This document shows, piece after piece, positions 7,137 through 13,084 of a DNA stretch of 13,084 nucleotides. Source of the stretch: Gammaproteobacteria bacterium. GTDB lineage: Bacteria > Pseudomonadota > Gammaproteobacteria > Pseudomonadales > Halieaceae. Position 1 is the stretch's first letter, and every line of letters starts with the position of its first letter. The notes beneath the pieces are model-generated. The model saw nothing but the letters and a program-made list of their open reading frames with translations, searched no databases and was not told where the DNA came from. Location: the NCBI GenBank assembly GCA_029859085.1, contig JAOUDU010000019.1, positions 1-13,084 of the forward strand. Reading direction: 5' to 3'. The position numbers were made by a program, and so were the translations under genes.

Positions 7137-7221
7137 ACTCCGGTTCCGCCGCGTCAAAGGTATAGCGGGTAGACCCCGGCTGTGTTCGCCAGTTCCCCGG
7201 CCGGATGCAAACAGCGCCGCA

Positions 7222-7461
7222 TCAGGCACAGGTCGAGTCGGGCTGGCAGCCCTTGTCGCCGTCCGCGCAGGTGTTGACGTCCAGCAGGTACCACAGGTAA
7301 CAGCGGGAGAATATTCCGTTCATGACCAGGGCGATGGCCACCACAACCACGTACCAGTCAACCATGGTCATGGTCTGTTGCAGGAAGGCCCAGCTAAACA
7401 GCGCCACACCGAACAGGAGTCGCAGCACGCGCTCCGCGTTGCCAAGATTACGTTCGATCAT
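7222..7461 (-). CDS. DUF2892 family small inner-membrane protein
   Basis: A 79-residue membrane protein of the DUF2892/YgaP-transmembrane type. The N-terminus MIERNLGNAERVLRLLFGVA fits the family pattern NxGxxERxxRxxxG, followed by two hydrophobic segments (about 14-27 and 33-48) and NGIFSRCYLWYLLDVNTC, equivalent to the usual TGxxGxCPLYxLxGxxTC ending. A short tail carries further cysteines (GCQPDSTCA). The ATG at 7461 has GAGG 8 nt upstream; a longer frame to 7506 has no support. The function of stand-alone DUF2892 proteins is not established; the domain also occurs fused to rhodaneses such as YgaP. It is 85 nt upstream of msrA on the same strand and may be co-transcribed with it. Confidence 0.85.
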   Translation of the reverse strand: MIERNLGNAERVLRLLFGVALFSWAFLQQTMTMVDWYVVVVAIALVMNGIFSRCYLWYLLDVNTCADGDKGCQPDSTCA

Positions 7462-7601
7462 TTTTTGTGCCTCACAGGTTGTTGATTGCGGTAGTGATAC
7501 GCGCAACAGCGCCTACCGGATGTGCGTGATTAATACACAGGGCACTGCTTTCGTGTGCGCGTGACCGGGTCGCAGCGGTGACTCCGGTGAACTGGCCAGG
7601 A

Positions 7602-8231
7602 CTACCTGACGTAGCCGATGACGGAAACGAAGTGGCACATGCTCCCGGCCAGGACGAACATGTGCCAGATGCCGTGGGAGTGGGCCAGCCGGCCCATCTT
7701 GTCGAGCACGTAGAACACCACTCCACCGGTGTAGGCCAGCCCCCCCGCCAGCAGCCAGTAGAAGGCCACCCCGGGTATCGCGGCGCGCAGGCCGGCCATA
7801 TCGAATGAGCAGGCCCAGCCCATGCCGAGGTAGATCACCAACTGGCCCACCTTGATCGCGCGGCCCGACAGGAACACCTCGCTGAGGATACCCAGCACAG
7901 CCAGGCCCCAGACCACCGCCATAATGGGTATGCCGTTGCCCTCGCGGAGGCTCACCAGCATATAGGGTGTATAGGTACCCGCGATCAGCAGGTAAATCGA
8001 AATGTGGTCGAACAACTGGAATAGCTTCTTCAGGCGCGGCGGATGAAAACTGTGGTAGAGCGTGGACATCGTGTACAGCAGGACCAGGGTGACGCCGAAC
8101 ACGGTGAAACTCCCCAGGACCCAGGGATCCCGGGCCTGCAGGCCCACGGTAAGCAGCGCGCCAAGACCCATCAGGGCCAGGGTCGCGCCGACCAGGTGGC
8201 TGATGCTGTTTAACTTTTCGCCGTAGTACAC
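7602..8231 (-). CDS. Hemolysin III / PAQR-type membrane protein
   Basis: Seven-helix inner-membrane protein of the hemolysin III (YqfA, TrhA) family, 209 residues from the GTG at 8231. Family motifs are clear: KLNSISHLVGA at the start, STLYHSFHP then LFQLFDHISIYLLIAGTYTP in the middle, and HSHGIWHMFVLAGSMCHFVSV near the end. The conserved Ser, Asp and His residues resemble the metal site of PAQR receptors. The start was chosen because the conserved part begins at VYYGEKLN, AAGG and GGGGA lie just upstream, family length fits, and the predicted promoter (-10 at 8314-8319) lies downstream of the longer frame's start. E. coli YqfA is reported to influence membrane energetics and lipid homeostasis; the haemolysin name comes from heterologous expression and need not imply toxicity. 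Confidence 0.92.
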   Translation of the reverse strand: MYYGEKLNSISHLVGATLALMGLGALLTVGLQARDPWVLGSFTVFGVTLVLLYTMSTLYHSFHPPRLKKLFQLFDHISIYLLIAGTYTPYMLVSLREGNGIPIMAVVWGLAVLGILSEVFLSGRAIKVGQLVIYLGMGWACSFDMAGLRAAIPGVAFYWLLAGGLAYTGGVVFYVLDKMGRLAHSHGIWHMFVLAGSMCHFVSVIGYVR

Positions 8232-8313
8232 GCCTTGTCCCCGGAACCGTCCAGAGGGCGGCAAGCGTTGTACCCCGCTTGCGAGAATGCAATCCGCCAG
8301 CCCCTTGCGGCCC

Positions 8314-8342
8314 ATTATGTCGCCGCGGCCAGTCCGGGGCAA
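8314..8342 (-). promoter_or_regulatory. Candidate sigma70 promoter for the hemolysin III gene
   Basis: On the minus strand, TTGCCC (8342-8337, 4 of 6) and CATAAT (8319-8314, 5 of 6) are separated by 17 bp. A start site near 8307 gives a leader of about 76 nt to the GTG at 8231. It is divergent from the promoter at 8389-8417. Confidence 0.5.
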
Positions 8343-8373
8343 TTGCACAACCGGTTTTCGCGGTCGCCTGTTT

Positions 8374-8416
8374 TTTGTAATACATTTATTGACTTTGTAC
8401 TACATCGGAACTACAT
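8374..8416. promoter_or_regulatory. Repeated TGTANTACA palindromes, candidate operator
   Basis: Two 9-bp palindromes, TGTAATACA (8376-8384) and TGTACTACA (8396-8404), lie exactly 20 bp apart, within 12-bp direct repeats TTTGTAATACAT and TTTGTACTACAT (11 of 12 identical). A third, degenerate copy GGAACTACA (8407-8415) follows 11 bp later. Spacings near whole helical turns put all copies on one face of the DNA. They surround the -35 box and enter the -10 box, suiting repression. The RHH protein encoded directly downstream is the obvious candidate binder, by inference. Confidence 0.6.
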
Positions 8417-8417
8417 T
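8389..8417 (+). promoter_or_regulatory. Sigma70-like promoter of the RHH/hydrolase operon
   Basis: TTGACT (8389-8394, 5 of 6) and TACATT (8412-8417, 4 of 6) are separated by exactly 17 bp. A start site near 8424 gives a ~53-nt leader, which contains a small GC hairpin (AGGCC 8439-8443 with GGCCT 8453-8457). It overlaps the palindromic repeats. The whole 8232-8476 gap is explained by this promoter and the divergent one. Confidence 0.65.
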
Positions 8418-8476
8418 CTGCCGACCTTTTATATCAACAGGCCGCGGCGCCGGGCCTGCCCAGGGAGCATTGATCG

Positions 8477-8947
8477 ATGGCAGAACGCAGGGGAAAAGTA
8501 CGTACCAGGCCGCGCCAGAACAAGGACCGGGTCCTGCAGGCGCGCATCCCGCGGCACCTGGACGAGGAACTGCGCGAGCATGCGGAGCAGCTCGGGCTCT
8601 CGGTCTCCACGGTGGTTCGCAACGTGCTGCTGAACACCTTCGAGCTGGTGGAAGGCGTGGTGACGGACAGCACCAACCTGGCCCGGGCGATCCAGGGACG
8701 CAAGCCCCGCCGCCATTCCGGGCGACTGGAGGCTCCGGAAGAGGCAGATACCGGAGCCGGCGTGATCGGCTGGCAGGAAGCGGTACTGAACCGCAACGGC
8801 ATCTGCGACCAGTGCAATACCATTCTGCACAAGGGCGAGCGGGCCGCTGTGGGTGTGCCGGTCGAAGCCAGGCCAGTGTTCCTGTGCCTGCCCTGCCTTG
8901 CGGCCATAGCGACACCGGCGGGCGACAACCCCACAGCAAAGGAGTGA
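8477..8947 (+). CDS. Ribbon-helix-helix / zinc-ribbon protein, putative DNA-binding regulator
   Basis: A 156-residue protein in two parts. Residues about 17-55 read as a ribbon-helix-helix domain: a beta strand VLQARIP (19-25), helix HLDEELREHAEQLG, the turn LSVS and helix TVVRNVLLNTFELV. A basic N-terminal arm (RRGKVRTRPRQNK) precedes it. After a charged linker (70-95), the C-terminal part has Cys110-Cys113 (CDQC) and Cys137-Cys140 (CLPC), a four-cysteine zinc-ribbon-like site. I do not recognise the combination as a named family. Start ATG has GGGAG about 9 nt upstream. The stop lies 4 nt before the hydrolase ATG, whose GGAG ribosome site overlaps the end of this gene, so the two are an operon. 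Autoregulation through the TGTANTACA repeats upstream is a reasonable inference, not shown. Confidence 0.82.
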   Translation: MAERRGKVRTRPRQNKDRVLQARIPRHLDEELREHAEQLGLSVSTVVRNVLLNTFELVEGVVTDSTNLARAIQGRKPRRHSGRLEAPEEADTGAGVIGWQEAVLNRNGICDQCNTILHKGERAAVGVPVEARPVFLCLPCLAAIATPAGDNPTAKE

Positions 8948-8951
8948 ACCC

Positions 8952-10160
8952 ATGAATACATCAATCCGCACGATCCAGGGCGGTACCCGGCTGGTGTTCG
9001 ACTCGGTGGAGGGCATCACCAATACAGTGGAGCGCATGCACGAGACGATCGCCCGCGCCCCCCTGCCCTTCGCCGCGCCACCGGAACAACCGACCCGGGC
9101 CCATGGCATGATTGCCGCCGGGGTGTACCGGATTATCCGGGCCGTCAACGGCGGTTTGCGGAAGGGAGTGGACAGCTCATTCGGGCTGCTGCCGGAGCCG
9201 CTGCGGCAAGCGGGTGGTTCGGCCGCCGAAACACGCGTAGTGGCTGCACTGAACGGGGTGCTCGGCGATCACCTGGAGGCCACTGGCAACGCCCTGGCCA
9301 CTCCGATGACGCTGCGCAGTGCCGGCCGCGCGCTGGCGCTGGATGCGGACGCGCTGGAGCGGGCGCTGCCGGCAGCCAGCGGACATATCGTCGTGCTGGT
9401 ACACGGCCTCAGCCTGTCGGACCTGAGCTGGAGCCGCAAAGGCCGGCCCAGCATCGGCGACCAGCTGCGGGATGACCTGGGCTACACACCGCTGTACCTG
9501 CGCTACAATACCGGCCGGCATATTTCCACCAATGGCAGGCAGTTCTCGCAACTGCTGCAGCAGTTGTGTGCGGCCTGGCCTGTGCCGGTGCAATCGGTTT
9601 CCCTGGTGGGTCACAGCATGGGCGGCCTGGTCATCCGCAGCGCCTGCTGGTACGCCCAGGGCGAACAGTCGCCCTGGCTGCAACAGCTGCAGCGGGTGGT
9701 CTGCCTGGGCACCCCCCACCACGGTTCCCCGCTGGAAAAGGCCGGTCACGCCTTCGAGTCCGCCATGAAAAAAATTCCCTATGCCGAGCCGATGTTATTC
9801 GGCAGGCTGCGCAGCGTGGGCATCAAGGACCTGCGCCACGGTGCCCTGCGCGATGAAGACTGGCCCGGGCATCGCCCCGGGGGCGCCGGAGCGGATACCC
9901 GCGGCGCGGTGCCGCTGGTGCCGGGTGTCGAGTACTATTTCGCCGCGGCCAGCCTCGGCCGCCACCAGTTCGATCCGCTGGGGCACCTGCTGGGGGATTT
10001 ACTGGTGCGGCCGGACAGCGCGGTGGGCATTCACCAGGACGACCTGCGCAGGCTGCAGATCAAGCCGGAAAACTGCCGGGTGTTCCACGAGAAAAACCAC
10101 TTCGACCTGCTGGATGACCACCTGGTGCACCAGCAGCTGGTCGAGTGGTTTACCCGCTAG
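8952..10160 (+). CDS. Alpha/beta hydrolase, putative lipase/esterase
   Basis: A 402-residue serine hydrolase. The oxyanion motif VVLVHGLSLSDLSW (147-160), the nucleophile elbow GHSMGG (220-225, Ser222), and the motif CLGTPHHGSPLEK (251-263) place it with the lipase-like/PGAP1-like esterases. His383 (NHFDLLDD) is the likely catalytic His and Asp355 (RPDSAVG) a candidate acid. The first ~140 residues are a separate helical extension (VFDSVEGITNTVERMH, then VYRIIRAVNGGLRKGVDSSF) of unknown role. There is no signal peptide, so it is probably cytoplasmic, perhaps lipid- or granule-associated; that is inference. GGAG precedes the ATG and overlaps the RHH gene stop. Downstream it ends 28 nt from the convergent chaC gene. 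The substrate is unknown. Confidence 0.88.
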   Translation: MNTSIRTIQGGTRLVFDSVEGITNTVERMHETIARAPLPFAAPPEQPTRAHGMIAAGVYRIIRAVNGGLRKGVDSSFGLLPEPLRQAGGSAAETRVVAALNGVLGDHLEATGNALATPMTLRSAGRALALDADALERALPAASGHIVVLVHGLSLSDLSWSRKGRPSIGDQLRDDLGYTPLYLRYNTGRHISTNGRQFSQLLQQLCAAWPVPVQSVSLVGHSMGGLVIRSACWYAQGEQSPWLQQLQRVVCLGTPHHGSPLEKAGHAFESAMKKIPYAEPMLFGRLRSVGIKDLRHGALRDEDWPGHRPGGAGADTRGAVPLVPGVEYYFAAASLGRHQFDPLGHLLGDLLVRPDSAVGIHQDDLRRLQIKPENCRVFHEKNHFDLLDDHLVHQQLVEWFTR

Positions 10161-10188
10161 CTTTCGGCGCGGGAGACGGCGCGGCCGC

Positions 10189-10716
10189 TCAGCGCCGCAG
10201 CAGCAGCGCCTCCAGGGCCAGCACGTGGGGATCGGGGTCATCCAGTTCCCGCAACGCCTGTGCCAGGGCGAGCACATAATCGCGGTTGCTGCCGCTGGGA
10301 CCCGCGGACCGGGCGATATGGGCCGCCAGCTCCGGCAGCGGGGCCGGCCCGAGATAGGCGTGGTTGTCGGCCCGGGCCACGTAGAGGATACCCCCGACCC
10401 GGCGCGAGCCCGCTGACAGTGAAATGGTTACCGCATGGCGTTCGTAGCCGTTCTTCTCCCGGTGATCGAGGTGCTCGAATACCGCGTGCTCCACCCGGTA
10501 GGCCACGCCCTTGCAGATCGCGCCGGGCGCCGGGACCAGGGTCACAACCCTGCCCGGCGCCTCCGGCGTACCCCGGTGGTCGTGGGAGCCCTGCCAGAAC
10601 CTGCGCTGCCATCCCGCGATGGCCGCCACCTCCCGCTCCAGGAAGGGAAAATCGACCTTGTAGATCAGCGACCCGTAGCCGAACACCCAGGTCGAACCCT
10701 CGTTGGGCGCAGTCAC
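10189..10716 (-). CDS. chaC: ChaC-type gamma-glutamylcyclotransferase
   Basis: Cytosolic enzyme of the ChaC family, 175 residues, expected to cleave the gamma-glutamyl bond of glutathione to 5-oxoproline and Cys-Gly. The N-terminus WVFGYGSLIYKVDFPF (10-25) carries the YGSL substrate-binding loop; GWQRRFWQGSHDHRGTPEAP (35-54) is the strongly conserved ChaC segment; catalytic Glu87 lies in DHREKNGYER (84-93). The protein is somewhat shorter than E. coli ChaC (~230 residues) and ends soon after the fold. The GTG start at 10716 is supported by GGAGGG 9 nt upstream. It follows the DUF4124 gene by 40 nt on the same strand and may share its transcript. No cation antiporter (chaA) is nearby, so the historical transport name should not be used to infer function. 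Confidence 0.92.
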   Translation of the reverse strand: MTAPNEGSTWVFGYGSLIYKVDFPFLEREVAAIAGWQRRFWQGSHDHRGTPEAPGRVVTLVPAPGAICKGVAYRVEHAVFEHLDHREKNGYERHAVTISLSAGSRRVGGILYVARADNHAYLGPAPLPELAAHIARSAGPSGSNRDYVLALAQALRELDDPDPHVLALEALLLRR

Positions 10717-10756
10717 GGGCAGATGCCCTCCAGCTGCGGCGTGCGGCGGGCGGGCT

Positions 10757-11374
10757 TCACTCGAACGCGGCCCGCACCTCCGGGCTGTAACCCCGGCGTA
10801 TCAACGACGCGGGATAATCGTATCCCGGAGAGATAATGCCACGGGCGGGCAGTTGCGCCGGCGGGCGCAGCGGCGGCCGGGCGATGGGGTTCTCCGGTCG
10901 CGGCCTGTAGCCACCGCCGGGGCGGTGGCCGGAACCCGGGCGGTATACCGGGTAGGGGTAATAGCCACCGTAGATCCCGCCGTAGCCGAACGGAGCGGCA
11001 TAGTCGATGACCTGGGTTCGGGGTTCGCTCTCGACCTGCAGCTTGCGCATTTCCGCCCGGTGTTTTTCCCGTTGCTGTCGGTCAGCGACCATGCGGTCGG
11101 TGGTTTCACGCAGCGCCTCCAGCTGCTGTTGCGCCGGCTCAGAAAGCTCCGGGGTCTGCACATCGATCACCAGGGTCTCCACCTCCACTTCCGCGGCAGG
11201 CGGCTTGTCGGAGTACGTCACCACCCCGTTTTCACCCACGGTCTTGTAGACCGTAGCCGCCGAGGCGGGCAGCGCAGATCCCAGCAGGGCCAAGCCAAGG
11301 ACTGAGATGGCTGCCAACATGCGGTCGCGGCGGGGGCTTTCTGGCTTTTTACCTGTGGGACTCATGGGGCTCAT
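10757..11374 (-). CDS. DUF4124 domain secreted protein with Gly/Tyr/Pro-rich tail
   Basis: Exported protein of unknown function, 205 residues as drawn. A signal peptide is visible (MLAAISVLGLALLGSALPASA, 19-39, read as two joined parts, preceded by RRDR), cleaved before TVYKTVGENGVVTYSDKPP, which is the DUF4124 core (about 41-60). Residues 75-115 form a charged helix or coiled coil (QQQLEALRETTDRMVADRQQ). Residues 127-175 are low complexity, rich in Gly, Tyr, Pro and Arg (FGYGGIYGGYYPYPVYRPG and on). Start is uncertain: ATGs at 11374, 11365 and 11320 all lack a good ribosome site, and a TATAAT on this strand at 11378-11373 overlaps the first ATG, so one of the later starts may be used. Upstream of chaC by 40 nt. 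Confidence 0.8.
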   Translation of the reverse strand: MSPMSPTGKKPESPRRDRMLAAISVLGLALLGSALPASAATVYKTVGENGVVTYSDKPPAAEVEVETLVIDVQTPELSEPAQQQLEALRETTDRMVADRQQREKHRAEMRKLQVESEPRTQVIDYAAPFGYGGIYGGYYPYPVYRPGSGHRPGGGYRPRPENPIARPPLRPPAQLPARGIISPGYDYPASLIRRGYSPEVRAAFE

Positions 11375-11378
11375 TATA
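11373..11378 (-). promoter_or_regulatory. TATAAT box overlapping the first DUF4124 start codon
   Basis: A perfect -10 hexamer on the minus strand at 11378-11373, sharing bases with the ATG at 11374. If it is used, transcription starts near 11366, and translation would begin at 11365 (leaderless) or 11320. No clear -35 hexamer at 17 bp (TCTGGG). Confidence 0.35.
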
Positions 11379-11625
11379 CGTTATCGGGAGGCTTTCCCAG
11401 AACCCCGGCGGGACATCCACACCCCGCCGCCGGCAGGCGGCGTCCGGCGTGCCGTCCCGGTCCTGTCCAGGTTTACCTGCACAGCCCCGCTCACAGGCAC
11501 TGTATGCCTTTCGCCGAAACCGGCGATGCCGTATAGTCGCCGCCTCCCCGTTCCGTTTGCCCCCGCCGGCACCTTCAGGCTGCCTGGGTGTGCGCACGTT
11601 GCTTATGCCAGACAATGGAGTTCAA
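11379..11625. other. Divergent intergenic region with a GC hairpin and a weak plus-strand promoter
   Basis: The 250-nt gap between the DUF4124 gene (minus) and the GDSL autotransporter (plus) holds a perfect 7-bp hairpin CGCCGCC-GGCA-GGCGGCG (11425-11442) of unknown role, and a possible plus-strand -10 TATAGT (11532-11537) with a weak TTTCGC at 17 bp. No convincing gene is present; frames here run through low-quality, Pro/Arg-rich translations. Confidence 0.4.
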
Positions 11626-13084
11626 ATGCGCAACCCGATTTTGACCGGTATTTTTCTGGCCTCAGCGGCCCTGTCGACCCCTGTCCTGGCCAGCCCGTAT
11701 ACAGATATCTACGTATTCGGCGACAGCCTGTATGACAACGGCCAGTACAACGGCACTCGTTTCACCAACCGGGTGGGGCCCGACTACCGGACCTCACCCT
11801 ATGGGCCGGTATCGCCGGACTTCGTGGCGGACAAGCTGCACCTGGCCGAGGCGGCACCCTCCCGGGATGGTGGCACCAACTATGCTGTGACCGGAAACGA
11901 ATCCACCCAGACGCTCCAGTCCATCACAGCCGCCACCACCTACCAGAGCCCGTACGCGCTGGACCGCCCCAACTCAGGCCTGGATCCCGACTTCAACTCG
12001 CTGTTTTACAACCTGCAGCAGAGCGGCCAGTCACTGCAGAAAAACGCCATTTACCTCATGGTCGGCGGTGGCAATGACATTGGCAATTTCAAGGTCACCG
12101 ACGATGCGTCCGCCGCGGTGGTCGCGACCAATATGGTCGATGCTGCAAATGCCCTCAGAGGGCGCGGCGCGAAATTCGTAGTTATTGCCAATGTACCGGA
12201 TTTCGGCCTGGCCCCTGCGGGCATCTCCGTCAGCGAATTCGCCACCACAATGGCGGGCAAGGTCAATACACAGATCCAGCAGCAGGTGGGAGCCGAGAAT
12301 ATACTGATTATCAATGCCTTCGGAATGATCCAGGAAATAGCGGCCGCCCCGGCAGCCTATGGCCTGCCCCTGAGTTCCGCGGAATTCAGCCGGTCCTGCT
12401 TCAGCCTTTCCGTCGGCACCTGCGCGGGGGGCAATGCCGCCGCCAAGCTGGACGGCAGCAACCCCGACCCGGACCAGTTTTTCTTCAACGACCCGCTGCA
12501 TCCCACCACCATAGGCCAGCAGATTTCCGGCGATTACATGCTCTCGGTGCTGCGGGCCCCGGGCGAGATATCCCTGCTGCCGCAAATGGGCATCGATGAC
12601 ATGCAGTCCCAGTGGCGCTCGGCGCGGCCGGTGATGCAGTCCAACCGCTGGCAGGCGGCGACACGGGTCGGCAGCTACTCGGTGTGGGGCGGCGCCAACT
12701 ACAACGAGGACAAGCACGAGACGGACTACGACAACACCGGCACCAACGAGTCAACCCAGTACAATGCAGGCGTCAGTTTCAGGCCGGCAGAAAGCTGGTA
12801 TATCGGTGGCCAGGTGGGCCGGGCGGATAACGAGATGGACTTCGGCGCCAGCGCCTCGCACTACCAGATGGACAGCCTCAACTTCACCCTGCTGGGTGGC
12901 TTCCACCACGGGCCATGGTTCGCCGAGGCCGTGGCCAGCTACAGCGACCTCAGCTACGACGAGTTGAAGCGCAGCTTCACCCTTGGGCCGGTGTTCAAGC
13001 GCACCGAGTCCGCCGACACCAGCGGCGAAGCCCTTGGTATCCGGCTGGCCGGCGGCCTCAATCTGGCCCCCGGCGACACAAGCT
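11626..13084 (+). CDS. GDSL-type esterase/lipase autotransporter, EstA-like (3' end missing)
   Basis: Cell-surface esterase secreted by the type Va route, 486 residues visible; the frame stays open to the window end. Signal peptide of about 22 residues (cleavage after VLA). GDSL hydrolase blocks are clear: block I VFGDSLYDNG (30-39, nucleophile Ser34), block II GGTNYAVTG (82-90), block III MVGGGNDIGNF (145-155, oxyanion Asn150) and block V FNDPLHPTTIG (287-297, Asp289 and His292). From about residue 340 the sequence turns into alternating aromatic/polar strands (YSVWGGANYN, WYIGGQVGRAD, LLGGFHHGPWFAEA), the start of the C-terminal beta-barrel translocator. Two cysteines in the passenger (Cys258, Cys266) could pair. 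GGAG lies 5 nt before the ATG. Substrates of relatives are short- to medium-chain esters; here unknown. Confidence 0.93.
   Translation, partial: MRNPILTGIFLASAALSTPVLASPYTDIYVFGDSLYDNGQYNGTRFTNRVGPDYRTSPYGPVSPDFVADKLHLAEAAPSRDGGTNYAVTGNESTQTLQSITAATTYQSPYALDRPNSGLDPDFNSLFYNLQQSGQSLQKNAIYLMVGGGNDIGNFKVTDDASAAVVATNMVDAANALRGRGAKFVVIANVPDFGLAPAGISVSEFATTMAGKVNTQIQQQVGAENILIINAFGMIQEIAAAPAAYGLPLSSAEFSRSCFSLSVGTCAGGNAAAKLDGSNPDPDQFFFNDPLHPTTIGQQISGDYMLSVLRAPGEISLLPQMGIDDMQSQWRSARPVMQSNRWQAATRVGSYSVWGGANYNEDKHETDYDNTGTNESTQYNAGVSFRPAESWYIGGQVGRADNEMDFGASASHYQMDSLNFTLLGGFHHGPWFAEAVASYSDLSYDELKRSFTLGPVFKRTESADTSGEALGIRLAGGLNLAPGDTS

Noticed and set aside
8287..8955. Alternative plus-strand frame overlapping the RHH gene
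   Set aside because: Pro/Gly/Arg-rich shadow translation; the RHH/zinc-ribbon frame has a ribosome site and conserved cysteines.
10161..10188. GC-rich inverted repeat between the hydrolase and chaC as a terminator
   Set aside because: The CGGCGC/GCGCCG arms are short, the loop is over 20 nt and there is no T-run on either side.
11425..11442. Hairpin CGCCGCC/GGCGGCG as a terminator
   Set aside because: It lies between divergent genes, so nothing ends there, and no T-run follows.
11307..11735. Plus-strand frame in the divergent intergenic region
   Set aside because: No ribosome site, no domain, and it runs into the GDSL gene in another frame.
12031..12717. Minus-strand frame opposite the GDSL autotransporter
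   Set aside because: Antisense to a well-supported catalytic domain and barrel; no recognisable features of its own.
1..13084. tRNA, rRNA, CRISPR arrays, insertion sequences, integrase or attachment sites
   Set aside because: None seen on reading both strands; no transposase-like protein, tRNA-like cloverleaf or regularly spaced repeat beyond the short promoter repeats at 8374-8416.

Overview
The window is about 13 kb of GC-rich bacterial chromosome. It is packed with short intergenic gaps, Shine-Dalgarno sequences and sigma70-like promoters. Gene content (PqiABC transport system, hemolysin III family protein, ChaC, GDSL autotransporter esterase, Na/Pi cotransporter with a PhoU-like tail) fits a gammaproteobacterium, probably a marine or Cellvibrionales/Halieaceae-like lineage. 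The lineage is an inference from gene families only. I see no tRNA, rRNA, CRISPR array, insertion sequence or phage gene.

Layout: (1) 1-1912, plus strand: the 3' part of a Na/Pi cotransporter gene and a small coiled-coil protein of unknown function. (2) 1909-8231, minus strand, read from right to left: a hemolysin III/PAQR-type membrane protein, a small DUF2892 membrane protein, an exported MsrA, a prokaryotic pentameric ligand-gated ion channel (pLGIC), and a tightly overlapping pqiA-pqiA-pqiB-pqiC operon. (3) 8477-10160, plus strand: a two-gene operon with a ribbon-helix-helix/zinc-ribbon protein and an alpha/beta hydrolase, preceded by a good promoter carrying repeated TGTANTACA palindromes. 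(4) 10189-11374, minus strand: a DUF4124 secreted protein and a ChaC-type gamma-glutamylcyclotransferase. (5) 11626 to the window end, plus strand: a GDSL esterase autotransporter cut by the window edge.

Theme: much of the minus-strand block acts at the envelope. MsrA repairs oxidised methionine outside the cytoplasm, the PqiABC proteins form an MCE-type lipid transport conduit between inner and outer membrane, and the pLGIC is a ligand-gated pore in the inner membrane. Whether they work together is not shown by the sequence. The two most interesting items are the pLGIC, whose pore-lining M2 segment starts like an animal glycine/GABA receptor instead of like the cation-selective bacterial channels, and the uncharacterised RHH/zinc-ribbon plus hydrolase operon with a clear candidate operator.
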